Positions 47,500 through 59,585 of a stretch of 64,000 nt of DNA are shown piece by piece (position 1 is the stretch's first letter; the number at the start of each line of letters is the position of its first letter). Source of the stretch: Arachis hypogaea. Its lineage: Eukaryota; Streptophyta; Magnoliopsida; Fabales; Fabaceae. Both the position numbers and the translations under genes were made by a program. The notes beneath the pieces are model-generated. The model saw only the letters and a list, made by a program, of their open reading frames with translations. It was not told the DNA's origin and made no database searches. Location: NCBI RefSeq assembly GCF_003086295.3, contig NC_092048.1, positions 41,540,425 through 41,604,424 of the forward strand. The letters are read 5' to 3'.

Positions 47500-48060
47500 A
47501 ATTAAACTAGTAAGGGTACAAAAACTTTTTAGAGAAATATAGAAAATATACAATTTTTTTAAGAGAACCATTAAAAGAAAATACAATTTTTTTTTACCTA
47601 AATATATAAATATGTTCCACTAAACACATAGATTTTGTGTTGTAAACATAGAAATCTTTAGAAGGTAAACATATAAATGTTAAGAAAAATATAAAAAGCA
47701 AATACAACAATTTATTGATGATAAATACATAAATTTTGTGAGAATAAACACATATTTTTTTGAAATTAGACACACAAAATTTTGAAGAAATATAAGAAAA
47801 AAACAAAAAAATTTTTAGACCTAAACACTGAAATTTTTCTAAAGTTAACATCTAATTTTTTAAGAGAAATATAGAAAAAAATTACAAAATTTTTTTACCC
47901 AAACACATGAAACTTTTATGCTAAACACAAAAATTTTGTAAGTAAACACACAATTTTTTGAAAATAAAGATTAAATTTTTGAAGAGAAACATAAGAAACA
48001 TATATATATATATATATAATTTTTTTTGTAATACAAACATAGAAATTTTTTTAATATAAT
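47500..48060. repeat. Degenerate tandem repeats
   Basis: Units containing AAACACATAAATTTTGT, AAACACACAATTTTTTGAA and AGAGAAATATAGAAA recur several times at roughly 110-130 bp with heavy drift. Confidence 0.5.
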
Positions 48061-48601
48061 AAATAGATAAATTTTTTCACTACTAATTTAGTCCATGCTC
48101 AATTGGAAGATCTAGGTTAAAAATTTAATTTACTATAGATAAAATAGTTAATTTTTATGTTTAAATAGGCTAATTTTTAATTTAATTTGTAAGTTTTAAT
48201 GAGTCTGGGTTAGTGGCATGAAAAAAGAGTAAAAAGACTTTAATGAATGGGTGAATTGGTTGATTGATTACAAGAAGCAATTGCGGAGATTCAATGATGA
48301 GGATAAGAAAGGGAAAATAAGGAGTTGTTTCATGAAATCCTCCAATGATTTTCCATTATCCAATTGACTTTTATTTTCCACGAATAGACTAATGTGAATA
48401 TCCATGATCTTATTGAAAAAGGGAAATTGACCAACATGTGGAACAAAATTTCTTCCCACGCGGACCCCATTTCCCATTGCAAAAGATTTTCAGATCGTTC
48501 TTCATCAAGCAAAACCTTCTCTCTCCATAATTAACCTCCCTCTAAAATAGTTCTTCAACAAACGTCTCTTCAATAGTCGTCATACTAAACATTATGATAT
48601 C

Positions 48602-49329
48602 TAGGGGTGTGCATGGGTCAGGTGAAACCGGGTTTGGTGTGACCCAGACCCGACCCGAAATATATACCGGGCCTATTTTTAAGACCCGAACCCGACCCTA
48701 GACCCGATGAAACATATACACTTTCGGGCCACGATTATACCGGGTAAAAACCGGGTGAAAACCGGGCCGTTAACATTATATTACCTTGATACCTTCTTGT
48801 AAGTTAGCATGTAAAAATATCCAAATTTCTAAGACTCCAATCACTATTTGACATGGTAAAGTTCATTTAGAAATATATACTAAGAACCAACTCTTCTCTA
48901 AAATTAAAGCATAACCATAATCAATACTAATATTGCCTAATAACACCAAATATTTAAATCAATACAAATAACACAAGATTATGCATTAGTCTAAAGTCTT
49001 ATGCATTTTAAACATAAAATATTAACTTATAGTCTTATATATAATGACTAATAATACAAAATATTAAGGTTTACAACACTTAAATTTCACATAATAATAG
49101 CCATCATCCATCACTAATAACACAAAATATTAATTATATATGATGACCGGGCCACCGGGCCGATTTCGGGTGACCCGAGCTATGACCCGGACCCGACCCG
49201 AAATTATGACCGGGTCTATTTTGAGACCCATACCCGGCCCTAGACCCGATAAAATCACACCAAATTAGCCCCTAAAGTGTTCGGGACCGGGCCGGGTCTT
49301 CGGGCCGGGCCGGGCCATGCACACCCCTA
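48602..49329. mobile_element. hAT-type MITE (728 bp)
   Basis: Perfect terminal inverted repeats TAGGGGTGTGCATGG and CCATGCACACCCCTA are flanked by a perfect 8-bp duplication ATGATATC (48594-48601 and 49330-49337). Both ends have GC-rich CCCGACCCGAAAT and ACCGGGCC blocks of about 150 bp, with an AT-rich middle. There is no transposase. Confidence 0.92.
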
Positions 49330-49337
49330 ATGATATC

Positions 49338-51629
49338 GTTAATTAATCCCTTCCTTTTTTCTCTTTTTCCATATTGATTTAATAATACTATATATATAAT
49401 AAATATATTATTATTATTTGAATCAATCAAATAATTATTACTAATGTATATATATAATTATAATGATTATTGATATATATTTTGGAGGATAATTATAAGT
49501 TGTATAAATATAAAAAAATCATTTCGACATTTTGCAAAAAAAAAAAATTGTTACTTTCTCAAATAATAATAATAAATAAATAAAGAGAGGTGATATAATA
49601 ATTTTTGTATAGAACAAGGGGAATTCATATAAGAGGTGGTATATATGAATATATTTAAATAAGATAGAGAGTAAGACTATTTGGATAAAAAAGAAAAGAC
49701 TAAGAGGAGTGGACTTGGCCACCAATTAATCATTTGATCATCCCTTTCATCATCCCCCAACAACTCCATTGTGTTGCAATAAAATAAGGAACTTTCTGCT
49801 GTTTTCTTGCGTGCAAGGTGGTGTGAAATGTGGCATTTGCTATGTTGCTTCATGGAACATTTCAACAAACATGCAATCTCGTATATATAATAATAATAAA
49901 ATAAAATTTCTGCAGGATTAGCTTTCTTGACAATCTCCCAACATCAAACATCAACACGGTGAAACCCTAGTAATCGAAATTAATTTAATTATTTGAATTT
50001 GTCCAAGAGTTAGTATGGCATCAACAAATCATCAAATTCAAAGCACACTAAGAAAAGGAACCAAAAGGTGTAGTCTAATAATATTCTAATAAATACTGGA
50101 ATAACCTCAAAATTTGGTTGAAGGTAACCGTAACACATATAAATTAAATGATAGTTTTGCGTTAGGGTCCCTTAGAATGGGGAGACACATCCAATTATAT
50201 TCATGCATTTCTTTGAATTTCAAATATATATGTGATAGCTTTGTTAGATAAACAAATTTATATAATACTATAAGATAATTTCTATATACACGGTTGAAAC
50301 TTAATTATGGTATAATTTAATAGTTGTTTCCTACATATTATTTAATTTTAATTTGCAATAATTTCATATCTGGCTACCATTTTCCTCTCTCAAATATTCT
50401 CTCCGAATAATTTCCAATTTTGTTTTTCTTCCGATAAATTACATCACCTCCTCCAAACTTTATTAGTTTAGTTTTACTAAGATAATTTGTTTGATAAAAA
50501 AAATATAGAATTTTTAAAACTTATTAAAATAAAATATAGTATAAGCATTCATTTAATTACTAAAAAATTATCATCACCATATAGTAACGAAAAAATGCAT
50601 AAAAATGTTATTTTACTAAATTCCATCTATTTTAATTAGTTAAACCTACCGAACCATACTCTGAAAAAAAAAACGTCAATAAATTTAAAAAATAATAATA
50701 CATGATGTAGGTGCATGCTTACACTTGTTTTTTATTGTAGTAGATTTAATGACGTATTTCTCCATATATATATATACCTTCTACGGATATATCCGTAGCC
50801 ACAATAAAAAACACTACAAATGAAGAGGGTCCTAGCAAACAGAAAATTACTAAGGAGATCTAGAAAGTTTGATGAAGTCAAATTATAAAGATTATATTAG
50901 AGTATTGATCCTATATATGGAGATGAACATGCTCCATTCAATGTTTGAGTAATAGAATATAATTCTTTCGTGTCACTTTGAGACATAATAAAAACTTAAA
51001 GCAATCCTATTAGGTAACTAATTAAGGTATATTATATAGTCAATTATTATTTTAAAACTTATTTTATTTTCTCTCTCACTTCCCCCCCTGAAATTATAAT
51101 TTTAATTTTTTTTGTTAAGATTAATTTAAATTATAATAATTTGATTAATAAAAATATAATATATTATGTATTATTTATTTTTTTCTTAATCCAGTATTAA
51201 ATGTATTAACTCTAAAATAGTTATTAATTAGTTTTAGTAATTTATTTTTTTCAATAAATCAAACATATATACTCAATGTGATCATAAATAATCTAGTAAT
51301 ACTTAGACCCACCAATAATTTTTTATATGTTGTTTTACTGTCAAGTAAGAACATATCAAAATCAGCTCAAAATAAATAATAAATTATTAGAGAATTCTAA
51401 TGCACAAGATTTTCTAATAAACAATAAATAATAATTTAAACCCACTAAAAAATAACTCAACACTTTTCTTTGATACCTGCAAAACATATACCTGAAATAA
51501 TATTATATCAATGTTAGTATACAGTTTTACAATCATCGACCGTATTTACTATACGTGACTCCTTCTTAAAAGTTATTCTACATCTGTGTGCAGTCGAAAG
51601 ATAAATTGCTGGACTTTATTTTATTTTTT
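49338..51629. other. AT-rich intergenic DNA
   Basis: I see no gene or clear transposon. The small minus-strand ORFs near 49519-49868 show no family resemblance. Confidence 0.4.
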
Positions 51630-52012
51630 TAAATTACTATAATTATGCATTATTCATTAAATGCTACTTGTAATATAATTGTAATATTGTAATATAATTA
51701 TCATAAAGATATTTTTCTAAAATAAATTTAGAAGAGAGAATAGTGCTTTCATTTTAAAGGGAAAATGAATTAATGAGGAATTGACACTTCACTTTTATTA
51801 GTTGATAATGTATTAAATATTGATTTTATATAATTATAATAAAGATATTTTCCTAAATTAATATAATCATGCATTATTCGTTAAATGTTAATTGTAATAT
51901 AATTATAATAAAGATATTTTTCTAAAATAAATTTAGAAGAGAAAATAGTGATTTCATTTTAGAGGAAAAATGAATTCATGAGAAATTGACACCTCACTTT
52001 TATTAGTTGAAA
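51630..52012 (+). repeat. Imperfect direct repeat, period about 220 bp
   Basis: A unit starting near TAATTATGCATTATTCATTAA and ending CACTTTTATTAGTTGA occurs at about 51645-51805 and again at about 51865-52012, with internal small deletions. Confidence 0.75.
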
Positions 52013-53131
52013 AAAAAATTCAATTTTAATATATTTCTCGTTATTATATATTTTTCTCTAATCATATATCCACTGTTTTTTTTTTTCTTTGTTTCGGCCA
52101 GAAATTCTTTCAAAATCACAATTTTTGTAGGAGTAAATCATATAATATTGTGAAAAGATTATATCTATTAGTCAAATTTTAACAAAATTTCAAATTAAAT
52201 ACTAACAAATTCACATATCCAAAAATATTTAATAATAAAAAATTAATTAAAAATAATTAAAATTTATTTTATTTTATATTTATTTAAGTGAATTTTATAG
52301 TGTAAAAAAAAAATCTTCTATATTTATATATATTTGTTGTCAATAAAAAAAGCTACTAAGTGTCCAGAGAAAGAGAAAAAACTTAAAGACAATATCTACC
52401 ATTGTTTTGATAAATTGCAGAATTCTTTCCGTTTTTTTGCTCCTTGATGCACGTAAAGGAATTTAGTAATTAAATGTAGTAAATATTTATTTAATTAGTG
52501 ATTATGAAAATGATGTTGAACTTTTATTTGATTTTTTTTGTTTTTGTAAATTTTATTTATTTTGGGTCAAACTACATTTATAAATAAAAATTAAAAAAAG
52601 AGACCTAAATTTTTTAAATTACAAGACTTATAGAAAAAAGTCATTAACTTTTTATATGTATTAAGTATGGTGCAGTAGAAAAAAAATCTTCGTCTAAGAT
52701 GTTCACAAAAAATACATAAAAAATTTCATGGTAATTAGACATGTTTTTTGGAATAATAATTAACAAATTTATATTAAAATACTAATTAAATTAAATAATT
52801 ATTTAAAATAATTAAATAACTGTCAAAATTTATTAGAAATACCAAAAGTTTAATAATTTGGTTAAAAATCTGAGAAAGTAATATATATTTAAAAAAAAAT
52901 GATTACGGTTTAAAAGGTTAAAAAATTTTCATAAATAATAATTATAGTAAACAATATAAAATTTGCAATATACGTAAATACAATTTTTAACTAATATGTG
53001 TGATTTGAATACCAATTTAAATTTAAATTTAAATTTATCTATTTTATAATATTAAACAGTATTTTATACCGTATTTTTATTTTTAAGTTGATAGATGAAT
53101 AATTAATTGTTTTTAGTTTATCATGTACTAA

Positions 53132-53525
53132 TTTTTAATTGTGAGATAAATTTGATTATTTTACATATTAAGTATTAAATCTGATCAGATTTTAATACAA
53201 ACAATATCAAATTTCAAAGTCACAATACACTTTTTTCTTTCTTAGTAGTGAACCTTACACCATTTATCTATTAATAATATATTAAAAGAGAGCTAAATAT
53301 AGCTTTTTAGGAGGCTAAGAATGAATATGAAAGTTATCTTTAACTCTCTTTTAATAAATTATTAATAGATAGATAGTGCAAGTTATTTTCTCCTGATTGA
53401 GTTTACTATTCTTTGACGGAGTAAGACAAAAGAAAGTGTATTGTGGCATTGAGATTTGTATTGTCCGTATTAAGGTTTAATATTTGATGTGTGAAATAAT
53501 CAAATTCATCTCACAATTAAAAATT
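53132..53525. mobile_element. Foldback MITE (about 390 bp)
   Basis: The ends are inverted copies of AATTTTTAATTGTGAGAT, and similarity extends about 120 bp inward on each side, including CACAATACAC. The target duplication is not clear. Confidence 0.6.
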
Positions 53526-53689
53526 CAGTCATACTACACATCTATGTAATTTTGTATCCAAGTTCATCAAAGTTGGCCCAATACCAAAAAATTCAATACC
53601 ATTAAATGAAACGTGAAAGACACGCGCCCAACACACATGAAATCGCTCTTGCCCAATACTCACTACAAGAAAATGGAACATTTGTAACA

Positions 53690-54085
53690 AAAATTTTGTA
53701 TCAAATTAAAAATTGTTACAAAAAACCCTTTTTTTGTATTAATAGTTGCTGATTGTTACAAAAAAAGTATGTTTTGTAACAACATTACAAGTTGTTACAA
53801 AACATCCAGATATTTTGTAACAATATATTTTATTTTGTTACAAATGATGGTAGTTTTTGTAACGCGCCGGTGTTTTGTTACAAAATATTGAAATGTTTTG
53901 TAACAAAACATAAAGTAGTTGCAAAAATTTGTAGTATTTTGTAACAAAATAGTTTTTTTGTTTCAAAAAATCAAATGTTTTGTAACAAAATATTTTTTGT
54001 CTAAAAAACTTAAATTAATTTGTAACAAAAAATTAATTTGTCACGAAATTTAATATTGTTTGTAACAAGTTTTATTTTGTGTCAC
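53690..54085. repeat. Left subterminal palindrome array of the CACTA element
   Basis: About ten copies of TTTTGTAACAA or TTGTTACAAAA occur in 400 bp. In En/Spm, TnpA binds subterminal repeats; here the palindrome is the obvious candidate binding site. Confidence 0.75.
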
Positions 54086-54489
54086 AAAATATGTGTATAA
54101 TTTATACATTTTTTTTTCAAAATGTTAAAAACTTTAAGAATCAAAAAAATTGTCTTTATATTTTTTTAAAATAATTTTATTTTGTTTCAGAAATAAAAAT
54201 TTTTTTTATATAATTCTTTTAAAATATATTGCATAGATTATTTTTTACATATTCATTAATTTTTAAATGATGTAAATATTAATTTATATTCCTTTAGAAA
54301 ATTAGTATATAATTTATAATAATCAGAATTTTAAGATAACTTAAAACTAATTTGTAAAATTTAAATTTTTTTATTAATTTATAAATATAAATAACAAAGA
54401 GTTAAAATTATTCCAAGAAAATGTAAAAAACTAAATGCAATGTTAAAAAAACCAAGGGCTAATAGCTAGTGAATGTAAAATGGTAAAAA

Positions 54490-55720
54490 AACCCTAAGGT
54501 TTCCCCATTTCCCCACCTCACTTGAAGCCTCACACTCAGTAACTCTCAACCCATGGCGCCGTCAACAAACCCTATCTGCGAGGAAAAAAGGAGCTGCTTG
54601 CGGGAGAAAGAGTCACCGGCGTAGCCCCTCGGAGACGTCTCTGGCTGCGTCGTGGTCCTCAAGTCGCTGGTCGAATCTGGTTCGTGGGTGCCACTCCTCA
54701 CCTCCGTCTCTGTCGGCGTGGCCGTCTTGGCTCCGCTGCCTTCCGCCTTCTCTGCCTCTGCGTCTAGCCTCTTCTGTTTCTGCTACCACCGTATCTGTGG
54801 TCGTCTTGGTGGGTGAGTCCTCTGCTGGATGTGCGCTGTTCCTGCCGAAGCTTTGCTCGTGCCGAAGCTCTGATCGTGCGGTCACATCTCCTCGCCGGTG
54901 GCCTGCGTCTTCGACGGTGGAACGGCCCCAACCCGTCGCTGAGAACTGAACTTGGATCTGCTTCTGCCATTCTTCAGTCTAGAGGTGATGATTTTTTCTA
55001 ATATGTAGTTGTTGTAAATTAATTTTGTGGACGTAATTCTTGCTGTTTTATTGTAGGTTTAGAAGAGAAAAATTGATGCTAATTATGTAAAAATAAATGA
55101 TTTAATATGTTGTTCTATTTGTTCTTTTTTCTTTCTTGAGGGTTGTATACTAAAGTTGGAAAACCTGAGTTACATAATAAAGCAGAAGAAACCTCTATTA
55201 GCACTAAAAAGTTTGTCTTCTAGCTTGATAGTGAAATGATGAATTTTTAAAAAAGGGTCTTCTTCTGGTGTTGTGTTGCAGTCTTCAATTTCTTCTGGTT
55301 CAGCCGTGTTTCGTTGGTCTGCTGGCGGTCTGCTCTGCTCGTCTCCTCTGCTGAAGGTAAGTCCAGTTAAAAGTAGTATTGAACCTTGATTCTGCTGATG
55401 TTGTGACTGAAAATATTAGTTTTTATATCTGTTTGACTATATTAGTGTTATTAGCTTATGCTTTCTTTTTATTCTGTTCCAATATTTTTTTTATACTTTT
55501 GTGTTTGTGAATTGAGTAAAGTAGGTAACTATTTGATCCTTAGTAACATAGAGATATTGTTTAAATTCTGTTAATAATTTTGTGTATTTTACATTGCATT
55601 AATCTAGGATAGTTTATGCTGCTCTGCTCATCCGGCGTTGTCCTTTGCCTCTGCTGGTCTGATTCGGTTGTCCTTCTTCTCCTGCTGGTCGGGTCTGGTC
55701 CTATTACGTTTCTGCTAAAG
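54490..55720 (+). promoter_or_regulatory. Spliced 5' leader exons of the CACTA tnpA gene
   Basis: A GC-rich first exon ends at 54984 before GTGATG. It is followed by likely exons 55282-55356 (TTGCAG acceptor, GTAAGT donor) and 55608-55720 (CTAG acceptor, GTAACT donor), and the next acceptor is at 56130. The small exons share CTGCTGGTC-type words. Their start is only approximate. The first exon has an ATG at 54554 whose frame stops after about 22 codons. Confidence 0.55.
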
Positions 55721-56143
55721 GTAACTTCAGTTTATTTGAGTATTGTTAAATATGCTGTTAGTTGATAATCTTAGCTGAAATATTGATAGTGATTGACTTC
55801 TTAGTATTTTTATTTTGGGGAATACAAGATATTTGCAATTGCTAAATTATCCATTTTTTGTATAGGATTGTGAATATACTTTATCCACCTTTTGTATAGG
55901 AATGGTGATTGCCTTTAAAGTAGTTAAACTTTATGAATTACATCATATTTGCATTTGCTAAGTTCTTCAATCTTTATTCCACTTGTTTAAATTTTTTGAA
56001 AACTATAATATATTTTGAATCAAGTACCAACTTTTATTGATGTGCTTTCCTTTGTGTAATTGTATATTAAACGATGTTGCTATTTTTTTATTTTATTTTT
56101 CTAATTTTATCTCTGTTAACTTTATTGTAGATTGCGTAACATA

Positions 56144-57731
56144 ATGGCTACACGGAGATTGACAAGGGCTGCTGCATCTGGTTATACACCACGAGCACCT
56201 GCCACGGCTCCTGCAGCGCGTGCCCCTGCCCCCGCCCCAGCCCCGGCAGCCCCTGCAGCACCTATCCCAGCCCCTGCAGCCCCTGTCCCAGCCTCGGCAG
56301 CCCCTGCAGCACCTATCCCAGCTCCTGCAGCCCCGGCAGCATCTGTCCCAGCCCCTGCAGCCCCGGCAGACCCTGCCCCAGCCCTGGCAGCCCATGCAGC
56401 CCCAGCCCCAGCCCCAGTAGCATCTGTCCCAGCCCCGGCAGACACTACTTCAGCACCACCCACTGCCCCTGTTGATAGGCGTATTGGTAAAAGGGGACCT
56501 TCGCGTGGGATTGCAACAAATAGGGTTATCAAAACAAAGACAAATGGGAAATTGGAATTGCCGATCTCTTTGGAGAACTTAGCTCCTAATGGCATCCATG
56601 CTGATCTGTTTGCATCTGAAGTGGGTATCGTTAGAAGACAAAATGCTCCTTTGGATGTAGAGAAATGGAGCCAAGTTGGAGATGATGTCAAGCAAAAAAT
56701 ATGCGACATCGTTTTGGTAATAGATATTTATATTTTCTGTTATTCAGTTTATTATAGAAGTTATTTCTGCTAACTAACTTTGACAAATCATTTGTAGGAA
56801 AAGTTTGATATAGCTGATACGCAAGTAATGCGCAATATGATTTTAGCTAAGGCTAACATATGTTATCGAAGTTGGCGCTCAAGATTGCGTGAGCACTATG
56901 AGTTGTATCAAACTGATGAGGAGCGCCTTCAAAATCCACCAAACAATGTTCTACCGGAGACATGGGAGACTTTGGTGTCCTACTTTGGAAGTCCTTCTTT
57001 TCAGGTTTAAAATTTTCATTGTGACAACCATTGAGGTTTTTTTTTATGTTGTTTTGCTATTTTAGGTCAATGCAAATTATTATAGCTGACCTCCTTTTGT
57101 CTTTTGTGAGTTTGGTCTTCTATAGGAAAAAAGTTTAAGAAACAAAGATAATAGAAAGCATCATGTTGTACCCCATATTGTTGGTCGAAAGACATTTCAA
57201 GTTGTTAGATGTGATCGGGTAAATAGTCTTAAAGTTTTAATTTGGTCTTCTATTTTTTGCTATATCATGTTTGCACTTAACTACATGCTATATTTTACAC
57301 TTCCAAAAAATTTGCAGCGCCATCCTAGAACCGGTGTCGAGCCTGACATTCAAGAATTATGGCAAATTACTCATCAAAAGAGTAATGGAGAATGGGTGAA
57401 TGAAAAAGCTAAACAAATTGATGTAACATTCTTAAGCTTTTCCTCTTTTTGTTGCATGGAAGTTAAATAGTATCTCAATTTTCAAATTACAAATTGGATT
57501 GTGTAGGATGACATTAGCACTATGCTTGATGACTCCTATGATTTGAAAAATTCTCTCACTCCAAATGAAGCTTTTCTAATTGTGAGAGGTGACAAAAGTG
57601 GTGCAAGTTATGGCATAAAGGCTTCAAAGTCTAAGTTAAGGATTCAAGCACAACTTCAAGAGGCAATACAAGACCGTGAGGAGCTAACAAAGGAAATAGA
57701 TGTGCTCAAAGAAAAACTTGAAGAGCAATGA
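56144..57731 (+). CDS. TnpA-like CACTA transposase (transposase_24 family), five coding exons
   Basis: The exons are 56144-56716, 56798-57004, 57126-57218, 57318-57422 and 57507-57731, all with GT-AG borders and phase 0; they give 400 residues. The product starts MATRRLTRAAASG. An Ala/Pro repeat covers about residues 25-105, then a Lys/Arg-rich linker (GKRGPSRG). The family domain includes DVEKWSQVGDDVKQKICDIV, ICYRSWRSRLREHYELY, ETWETLVSYFGSPSFQ, HIVGRKTF, LWQITHQKSNGEWVNEKA and a C-terminal coiled coil (LTKEIDVLKEKLEEQ). The reading stops at TGA 57729-57731, but the same frame stays open for 34 more coiled-coil codons to TAG 57831, so the TGA may be a recent nonsense change. TnpA-type proteins bind element ends and help excision; the catalytic subunit is separate and absent here. 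Confidence 0.85.
56205..56450 (+). repeat. Minisatellite encoding the Ala/Pro repeat
   Basis: About twelve imperfect units of 18-24 bp such as CCTGCAGCCCCTGTCCCAGC lie inside the first coding exon. They keep the frame and encode AAPxPAPAAP-like runs. Confidence 0.85.
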
Positions 57732-58489
57732 ACACGGCAAGAGGAAGAATTAGCTCAAATGAAAGCTCAATTGGAAGCTCAACAAGCTGTTGTCAACTCT
57801 CTCATAGCGCGCTTTGACAATGAAACAAACTAGACCCTAAAGGTACTCCTAAAGTTGCTTATGTTTTTAATATATTTTTGTAAATGATTCTCATTTTATA
57901 TTAGTATACTTTAATTTGTATATGGATCTCTTTATCACATTTTACTTGTGTCATGGTTGAAAAATGACAAATGTCCTATTGATTGCTTTGATAAATTTGG
58001 TTGGGTATGGCTGAGACATAAGTTGCATATTGGTTGTGTTTGTTGGAACCGTGAACGGTGAAAATATCCAATTTTTAGGGGAGGTTCTGCCGAATTTTTT
58101 ATAAACAGTTTGGATAAAACTTAGTGGAAAAATTATAGATAGTGTTATATCTTGTTTCTAACTTTTTGGTTTCGGTTTTTCTTATTTACAGGAGTGCTGA
58201 AAGGGTGACCATATGCAACCTTGAGGGCTCAAGAATGTTTTGATGCATAGAGACACTAATCTATGTTAGAACTTTTATGTTTTGGTTGAACTTTTATGTT
58301 AGAACTTTTATGTTTTGGTTGAACTAATCTATGTACTCACTAGCTAATGTTATTTTGTTTCAAGACAATTTTAGCTAGAAAGATCTTGTTTGACTTATGT
58401 ATGTTTTTGCATATTAAATAGATGTAAACTAGCTTATTAAAAGCGTTATTATATTAGTTAATTTAAAAACTAATTTACTAAATTATGCA

Positions 58490-58850
58490 CGTAATTTGTA
58501 ATAAAAATAAAGTTGTTACAAAATAACTTATTCGCTTTCGTAACTGAAGAAAAAAAATGTTACCAAATCATGTTACATTTTGTAACAAATTTTTTTGATA
58601 GGAAAAAAATTTACTGTCACGAAAAATACCTTCAAGATCAAAATTTGTTACCAGTTTTGTAATGGCTTCTGGTTTTTTGTATCAAAAAAAATTGTTACAA
58701 AATATGGTATTGAATTGTAACAGTTCCATTTTTCGTTACAAAAACTTTTTGTAACGGGACTTACTGCAATGGACCCTTTTTTCGTTACAAAAAACTTTTG
58801 TGTCAAAATATCGACGTTTTGTAACAATATTTTTTTGTTACAAATACGCC
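58490..58850. repeat. Right subterminal palindrome array of the CACTA element
   Basis: TTTTGTAACAA and TTGTTACAAAA words recur at short spacing, mirroring the left array. Confidence 0.75.
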
Positions 58851-58867
58851 TTTTTCTTGTAGTGACT

Positions 58868-59094
58868 TTTTCTTTTCTCACGCTCGTTTACGCACGGTGC
58901 GTCTTCTTCTTCTTCGCGTTCCTCCTCCTCCTCATTCTCCTTTTTCTTTTTCGCGTTCTTTCTTCTTCACTTATTTTCTCCTTATCGTCATTCTTTCGTT
59001 GTTGTTGCTGCTATATTTTTTTGTCTTTTCCTCATTCTCTCTGGTGAAAAAGCAGTAGAAGGTGAGGAGGAAGAGTTTTGAATTGTGCAGAATA
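58868..59094. other. CT-rich interior of the Mutator-like element
   Basis: A pyrimidine-rich stretch (TTCTTCTTC, CTCCTCCTC). The plus-strand ORF there is low complexity. Confidence 0.5.
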
Positions 59095-59585
59095 GAAATG
59101 AACCGAACATATTATTATGGTGAAACAATTGTGTAATGCTAAATGAATGGAATATTATCCATTATATAAATTCAAATTCGAACATCTTTCTGCATAATGA
59201 ACCGAACACGTACTCATGGTGAAGCAATCGTATAATACTGAGTGAACGAAACATAATCCATTATATAAAATAAAATTCGAACAGCTTTCTGTATAATGAA
59301 CCGAACACAGTACTCATGGTGAAACAATTGTATAGCACTGAGTGAACGAAACATAATCCATTATATAAAATCAAATTCGAACAGCTTTCTGCATAATGAA
59401 CCGAATACGTACTCATGGTGAAACAATTATATAGTATTGAGTGAACGAAACATAATCCATTATATAAAATCAAATTCAAACAGCTTTCTGTATAATGAAC
59501 CAAACACAATACTCATGGTGAAACAATTGTATAGTATTGAGTGAATGGAAAATAATCTATTATATAAAATCAAATTCAAACAGCT
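59095..59585 (+). repeat. 100-bp tandem repeat, about five copies
   Basis: Each unit contains ATGAACCGAACAC, ACTCATGGTGAAACAAT, GAGTGAACGAAACATAATCC and AACAGCTTTCT. Unit starts are near 59100, 59200, 59300, 59400 and 59500. Confidence 0.92.

Larger units (their letters stand above)
53661..58864 (+). mobile_element. CACTA (En/Spm) transposon, 5204 bp
   Basis: Terminal CACTACAAGAAAA and TTTTTCTTGTAGTG are flanked by the 3-bp duplication ACT (53658-53660 and 58865-58867). About 400 bp at each end carry many copies of a TTTTGTAACAAAA-type palindrome. The body encodes a TnpA-like protein on the plus strand. No TnpD (catalytic DDE) gene is present, so the element is probably non-autonomous even if it still makes TnpA. 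Confidence 0.93.

Noticed and set aside
56093..56709. Minus-strand ORFs rich in Gly/Cys or Ala/Gly opposite tnpA
   Set aside because: They are shadows of the Ala/Pro-coding repeat on the other strand.
59095..59585. CRISPR-like array
   Set aside because: The whole 100-bp unit is repeated without unique spacers, and this is a plant genome.
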